DNA of 9,924 nucleotides from NCBI GenBank assembly GCA_023436515.1, contig JAEZIV010000077.1:1-9924 (forward strand), in the 5' to 3' direction. The DNA comes from Bacillota bacterium (GTDB lineage: Bacteria; Bacillota; Clostridia; Acetivibrionales; DSM-1351). Below the pieces are notes generated by a model, which saw nothing but the letters and a program-made list of their open reading frames with translations, did not search any database and was not told where the DNA came from. Below, in pieces: positions 6,651 through 9,924 of this stretch; the first letter of the stretch is position 1; each line of letters begins with the position of its first letter. Both the position numbers and the translations under genes were made by a program.

Positions 6651-7461
6651 ATATCCTAGCCCTCTCATACAGTATTTTTTCATCCAACTGACTTACTGCA
6701 TCAATAATACCCTGGCGAAAGCTTCCCGTACCCGTATCCCCTGCTTTTTCAAAGGCTATTTCTCCTGCAATTCCCATGGAAGCAACACCTCCAACCGCCG
6801 CAATAAAGCTATCACCACCTGTGCCGCAAAAGGAACCTACAAGAGCCGTAGTCATACAGCCGGTTCCAGTAACTCTTGAAAGCATTTTATGCCCGTTTGT
6901 GATTGAAGCAATTCGATTTCCATCAGTTATTATGTCAGTCTCACCTGTTATTGCAGTAACACAGCCAAGCTTTCGTGAGACTTCCAGTGCTACCAATCTC
7001 ATATCGTTTGCTGCTATATCCTCTTCAGCCACATCAACACCTTTTGTGTTTGCCGCCAGCCCGGCAATAAAAGAAATCTCTGAAAGGTTCCCTCGCAGAA
7101 CGCTTATTCTGACATTTGAAAGAATTTGCTTGACAGTAGCATTTCTAAGGTTAGAGGCTCCTGCGCCCACGGGATCAAGCACTACAGGTATCCCCAGCTC
7201 GTTGGCTTTTTTACCTGAAGCCAGCATTGCTTCCACCGTTCTATGATTCAGAGTACCGATATTAATTACCAAGGCTGAGGATATTGCTGTAATATCTGCT
7301 GCTTCACCTATATCATCTGCCATTATAGGTGAAGCACCTATTGCCAGTATGATGTTGGCGCAATCATTAACCGTAACATAATTTGTAATGTTATGTACAA
7401 GAGGCTTTTTTCTGCGAAGCTGACCTAGCAGGTCAACAGTTTGGTTTACTATTTTCCTCAT
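6634..7461 (-). CDS. thiM: Hydroxyethylthiazole kinase
   Basis: ThiM phosphorylates salvaged 4-methyl-5-(2-hydroxyethyl)thiazole with ATP, feeding ThiE. The 275-residue length is normal. The ribokinase-like fold is marked by [17 protein letters not shown] and GASPIMADD near the N-terminus (substrate site), [12 protein letters not shown] in the middle, TAITGETD and the anion-hole motif [13 protein letters not shown] with the conserved GTGC cysteine. ATG 7461 is preferred: AGGAAAGG lies 9 nt upstream. A GTG at 7470 in the same frame would add three residues and sit inside that spacing. The gene is 23 bp behind thiC and overlaps thiE, so it is an internal operon gene. Its presence, with no thiazole synthesis genes in view, points to dependence on thiazole salvage at least from this locus. 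Confidence 0.96.
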   Translation of the reverse strand: MRKIVNQTVDLLGQLRRKKPLVHNITNYVTVNDCANIILAIGASPIMADDIGEAADITAISSALVINIGTLNHRTVEAMLASGKKANELGIPVVLDPVGAGASNLRNATVKQILSNVRISVLRGNLSEISFIAGLAANTKGVDVAEEDIAANDMRLVALEVSRKLGCVTAITGETDIITDGNRIASITNGHKMLSRVTGTGCMTTALVGSFCGTGGDSFIAAVGGVASMGIAGEIAFEKAGDTGTGSFRQGIIDAVSQLDEKILYERARIYESEI

Positions 7462-7484
7462 TAAAATCACCCTTTCCTTTTATT

Positions 7485-8783
7485 TTAAGATAGTTGTACT
7501 TTTTCTCCGGCGAGAATTTTATTGGTGGTTCTCATAGCACACATTTTGCCACACATTGAGCAGGAATGTTTATCCGTTGGAGGTGCACTTTCAAAATATG
7601 CCCTTGCCTTCTCGCCATCGATGGCATAGGTGAACATCTCCTCCCAATCTATCCTGCGCCGTGCCTCGCTCATCCTGTTGTCTATTTCACGGGCATTGGG
7701 TATGCCCTTGGCAATATCTGCGGCGTGGGCGGCAATCTTGGATGCCACAATCCCCTCCTTTACATCCTGCAAATCCGGCAGGCGCAGATGCTCGGCAGGA
7801 GTTACATAACACAGGAAATCTGCGCCATTTGCTGCTGCTATTGCGCCCCCGATTGCAGAAGTGATATGATCGTAGCCCGGCGCGATATCTGTCACCAACG
7901 GCCCCAACACATAGAATGGAGCTCCATGGCATAGTCTCTTCTGAATAATCATATTTGCTGCTATCTCATTTAAGGCCATGTGTCCGGGGCCCTCCACCAT
8001 AACCTGAACATCCTTCTCCCATGCACGTTTTGTCAGATTGCCAAGTTCTATTAATTCACTGAGCTGCCCGGCATCCGAGCTATCATGAATACATCCGGGT
8101 CTCAAAGCGTCACCGAGGCTTATAGTAACATCATACTCACGAAGTATCTCAAGGAACTCATCATAGTATTCATAGAAGGGGTTTTCGTTGCCTGTCATCT
8201 CAATCCAGGCGAAAAGGAGTGAACCGCCTCGTGAAACTATGTTGGTAAGTCGCTTTGATCGCTTAAAACACTCAACTGCCCTTTTATTTATTCCTGCATG
8301 TATGGTCATAAAGTCCACGCCTTCTTTAGCATGTGCCTCGACAACCTTGAAGAAGTCCTTTGCCTCGATATCCATGAGATCCTTCTCCAAGTAGCCGATG
8401 GCATCATACATGGGAACAGTACCTATCATGGCTGGGGACCTATCGATGAGCTGTGTTCTGAAGGTATTTGTCTTACCATAGTTACTAAGATCCATTATGG
8501 CCTCAACCCCGAATTTGATAGCCATGTTAACCTTTTCCAGCTCCACACTGTAATCCTTGCAATCTCCCGAAATTCCCAAATTAACATTAACCTTGGTTCT
8601 TAGACCCTCTCCGATACCTTCGGGACTTAAAGCCTTATGGTTGATGTTAGCCGGTATGGCTATTCTCCCGCAGGCAACCAGCTCTCTGAGCCTATCCTCC
8701 GGCATACTTTCCTTTTTTGCAACGATGGACATTTCCTTGGTTATAATTCCTTTTTTTGCTGCATCCATTTGAGTCCTATACAT
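7485..8783 (-). CDS. thiC: Phosphomethylpyrimidine synthase (radical SAM HMP-P synthase)
   Basis: ThiC rearranges aminoimidazole ribotide to HMP-P using a [4Fe-4S] cluster and SAM. The 432-residue length is that of the short form found in Clostridia and archaea, lacking the extra N-terminal region of the E. coli type. Landmarks in order: [120 protein letters not shown], and [11 protein letters not shown]. The C-terminal cluster motif is CSMCGKMC, that is C-x2-C-x3-C, one residue shorter than the C-x2-C-x4-C of long-form enzymes. The ATG at 8783 has GGAG 7 nt upstream, 41 bp after the thiD stop. Confidence 0.97.
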   Translation of the reverse strand: MYRTQMDAAKKGIITKEMSIVAKKESMPEDRLRELVACGRIAIPANINHKALSPEGIGEGLRTKVNVNLGISGDCKDYSVELEKVNMAIKFGVEAIMDLSNYGKTNTFRTQLIDRSPAMIGTVPMYDAIGYLEKDLMDIEAKDFFKVVEAHAKEGVDFMTIHAGINKRAVECFKRSKRLTNIVSRGGSLLFAWIEMTGNENPFYEYYDEFLEILREYDVTISLGDALRPGCIHDSSDAGQLSELIELGNLTKRAWEKDVQVMVEGPGHMALNEIAANMIIQKRLCHGAPFYVLGPLVTDIAPGYDHITSAIGGAIAAANGADFLCYVTPAEHLRLPDLQDVKEGIVASKIAAHAADIAKGIPNAREIDNRMSEARRRIDWEEMFTYAIDGEKARAYFESAPPTDKHSCSMCGKMCAMRTTNKILAGEKVQLS

Positions 8784-8824
8784 CTATTTTCTCCGTTTCC
8801 GACAGATAGTTTATGTACTTCTGC

Positions 8825-9625
8825 CTATATTTTCAGTCCTTTTCTATATAGTCTGTAAAAATGATTGGTTGGTCCATGCCCCTTTCCTATATCTAAAGAA
8901 TGCTCAATAGCCATTGTCACATATTCCTTGGCTTTTTCCACTGCCTGGCGGGCATCCATGCCCAACGCCAGATTTGCTGCTATTGCCGAGGACAGTGTAC
9001 AGCCGGTGCCATGAGTATTCTTTGTAAGAATCCTTTTTGTGGTCAGATAGCAAAAATCCTTACCATCATAAAAAAGATCGGCACAGTCTCCCTCTCTATG
9101 CCCGCCTTTAATGAGAACCTTTTCAGCTCCCATTGATTTTATGCTGACTGCCGCCTTCTTTATATCCTCTTCGGTTTCAAGCTTCATTTGTGTAAGCGCC
9201 TCTGCTTCAGGAATGTTTGGAGTTAGTATGTACGCTGTGGGTACAAGTTCCCTTATAAACAAGTTCAGAGCATTTTCCCTCATCAGCGCATGGCCTCCCT
9301 TCGCAACCATTACCGGATCTATAACAACCTTTGAGGCTTTGTATTCCTTAAGCTTTTTGCACACAGCCAGCATACCTTCCCTGCCTGACAGCATACCAAC
9401 CTTTATAGCATCCACCTCAATATCCTCAAAAATCGCGTCAAGCTGTTTTTCAATCATATCAGGCCTTACATCCTGTATAGCTATAACCCTGCTGGTGTTT
9501 TCAGCAACAACTGCTGTTATAACGCTCATACCATACACCCCATGAGCAGAAAAGGTCTTCAGATCAGCCTGTATTCCCGCCCCTCCGCTACAATCAGAGC
9601 CTGCTATTGTCAAAACCTTCTTCAA
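8825..9625 (-). CDS. thiD: Hydroxymethylpyrimidine/phosphomethylpyrimidine kinase
   Basis: ThiD phosphorylates HMP and HMP-P to HMP-PP, the pyrimidine substrate of ThiE. The 266-residue protein is full length and has all family landmarks: LTIAGSDCSGGAGIQADLKT at the N-terminus, GVYGMSVITAVVAENT, KVVIDPVMVAKGG (about residues 98-110), ILTPNIPEAEAL, VLIKGGH, and the anion-hole motif THGTGCTLSSAIAANLALG. The start is TTG at 9625: an AGGAGG site (9635-9640) lies 9 nt upstream, and an in-frame stop at 9632-9634 excludes any longer start. The weak start codon with a strong ribosome binding site may lower expression. It is the first gene of the thi operon in the window and is preceded by a 76-nt structured segment. 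Confidence 0.96.
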   Translation of the reverse strand: MKKVLTIAGSDCSGGAGIQADLKTFSAHGVYGMSVITAVVAENTSRVIAIQDVRPDMIEKQLDAIFEDIEVDAIKVGMLSGREGMLAVCKKLKEYKASKVVIDPVMVAKGGHALMRENALNLFIRELVPTAYILTPNIPEAEALTQMKLETEEDIKKAAVSIKSMGAEKVLIKGGHREGDCADLFYDGKDFCYLTTKRILTKNTHGTGCTLSSAIAANLALGMDARQAVEKAKEYVTMAIEHSLDIGKGHGPTNHFYRLYRKGLKI

Positions 9626-9648
9626 ACCACATTACCTCCTTTTATCAT

Positions 9649-9677
9649 AAAAGAACAAAGCTGCAATCCTCTTTTGT
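9649..9677 (-). terminator. Weak attenuator-like hairpin before thiD
   Basis: Reading the - strand, ACAAAAG (9677-9671) can pair with CTTTGT (9660-9655), leaving one bulged A and a 10-nt loop, followed at once by TCTTTT. It lies between the folded leader segment and the thiD Shine-Dalgarno site, where an attenuator would be expected. The stem is short and AT-rich, so this is only a candidate. Confidence 0.3.
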
Positions 9678-9797
9678 TTTTGCGGAGTTCACGGTTTAGT
9701 CCAATTCAGGCTTCTCCTAACGTAAAACACAAGAGCGCTTCTTAAATTAACCTCCGCCTAAGACAAGAATAAAGGCTGCAAAGCTACTTTTGCTTGG
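9651..9797. repeat. Pair of imperfect ~30-bp direct repeats flanking the leader segment
   Basis: Copy 1 at about 9651-9680 and copy 2 at about 9765-9797 (+ strand) share AAGAA, AAA, GCTGCAA, CT and CTTTTG in the same order with only small gaps. The identity by eye is roughly 70-75 percent. They bracket the 76-nt inverted-ended segment almost exactly. The origin is unknown. Confidence 0.4.
9682..9757 (-). promoter_or_regulatory. Candidate structured leader RNA upstream of thiD
   Basis: The 76-nt segment begins GCGGAGGTT and ends with AACTCCGC on the - strand, so its ends can pair (GCGGA with TCCGC, then GGTT with AACC across a small bulge). Inside, AAGA-AGCGC-TCTT and TTAGG-AGAAG-CCTGA can each form a short hairpin, giving a branched fold. 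Its 3' half, CCTGAATTGGACTAAACC, loosely resembles the CCTGAT-GG-TAAT-CC part of the TPP riboswitch, but the obligatory CTGAGA is absent. It could be an eroded THI element, another leader, or chance. The rest of 9626-9924 holds repeats and the intron end described separately. Confidence 0.35.
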
Positions 9798-9803
9798 AAT
9801 CGA

Positions 9804-9924
9804 GTAGGAGGTAGCCGATTATTTCAGCTACCGACCTCTCACAGCGCCGTGCATACCGTTCGGTACACGGCGCTTCAATAAGAATTAACATACTTTCATA
9901 TACGTGTTATAAAGAGAAATTAAT
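9804..9924 (-). mobile_element. 3' end of a group II intron (domains V and VI), remainder beyond the window
   Basis: On the - strand, 9874-9843 folds as AGCGCCGUG / CACGGCGCU (9 bp), a 2-nt UG bulge on the 3' side, and UACC-GAAC-GGUA on top. This is the geometry of the catalytic domain V of bacterial group II introns, with CGC where many introns carry the AGC triad. It continues into GUGAGAGGU and a second hairpin with GGUAGC and GCUACC (9834-9829 and 9817-9812), which fits the branch-point domain VI. The 3' splice site should lie at about 9804 (after CUAC) or 9799. The DNA at 9875-9924 would be the end of domain IV; any reverse transcriptase ORF and the 5' end lie outside. The same strand as thiD means the intron would be transcribed toward the operon. 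Confidence 0.75.

Noticed and set aside
7270..7280. GCTGAG, as part of a TPP riboswitch
   Set aside because: It is inside the thiM coding sequence, on the non-coding strand, and no partner core sequence follows.
9111..9545. 144-codon ORF on the + strand opposite thiD, and similar + strand ORFs opposite thiC and thiM
   Set aside because: They lie wholly within strongly conserved genes on the other strand, lack ribosome binding sites and have no recognisable protein features.
9682..9757. A tRNA gene: 76 nt with complementary ends that look like an acceptor stem
   Set aside because: Neither strand has a T arm with GTTCRA at the right place, a D loop with GG, or a paired anticodon stem.
9682..9757. 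An integron attC site
   Set aside because: The ends do not give RYYYAAC / GTTRRRY core sites, and there is no gene cassette layout next to it.

Overview
The window looks like part of a low-GC Firmicute chromosome, most likely from a Clostridia species. The grounds are AT-rich intergenic DNA, strong AGGAGG-type ribosome binding sites, the type of GNAT, HIT-like and phosphotransferase genes present, and the short clostridial-type ThiC. The species cannot be named from the sequence alone. No CRISPR array, rRNA or tRNA was seen.

The left two thirds (1-5775) is read on the + strand. It opens with the end of an ABC transporter ATPase gene that overlaps a small membrane permease gene, followed by a clear rho-independent terminator. 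Next comes a run of small 'enzyme of unknown substrate' genes: a wrecked aminoglycoside/choline-kinase-like phosphotransferase (with a good promoter), a 29-codon ORF, a GNAT acetyltransferase, a Nudix gene cut off inside its catalytic box, a SAM methyltransferase with a one-base frameshift, two more GNAT genes and a HIT-like (Ap4A hydrolase-like) gene. Three of these genes are broken, so the segment reads as a decaying accessory region.

The right third (5769-9924) is read on the - strand and converges on the first block. It holds a compact thiamine operon in the order thiD-thiC-thiM-thiE, with short gaps or overlaps. ThiC and ThiD supply the pyrimidine half (HMP-PP), ThiM phosphorylates salvaged thiazole, and ThiE joins the two to thiamine phosphate. 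No thiazole synthesis gene (thiG/thiS/thiH/thiO) is present here. Just downstream of thiE lies a short unannotated remnant of thiW, the S component of a thiamine-precursor ECF transporter. It is frameshifted and truncated where it meets the HIT-like gene.

Upstream of thiD (9626-9924) I see no canonical TPP riboswitch. Instead there is a 76-nt segment with matching ends that can fold into a branched structure, a weak attenuator-like hairpin, a pair of similar 30-bp repeats, and at the window edge domains V and VI of a group II intron on the same strand as the thi operon. The intron therefore probably sits between the operon and whatever originally lay upstream.
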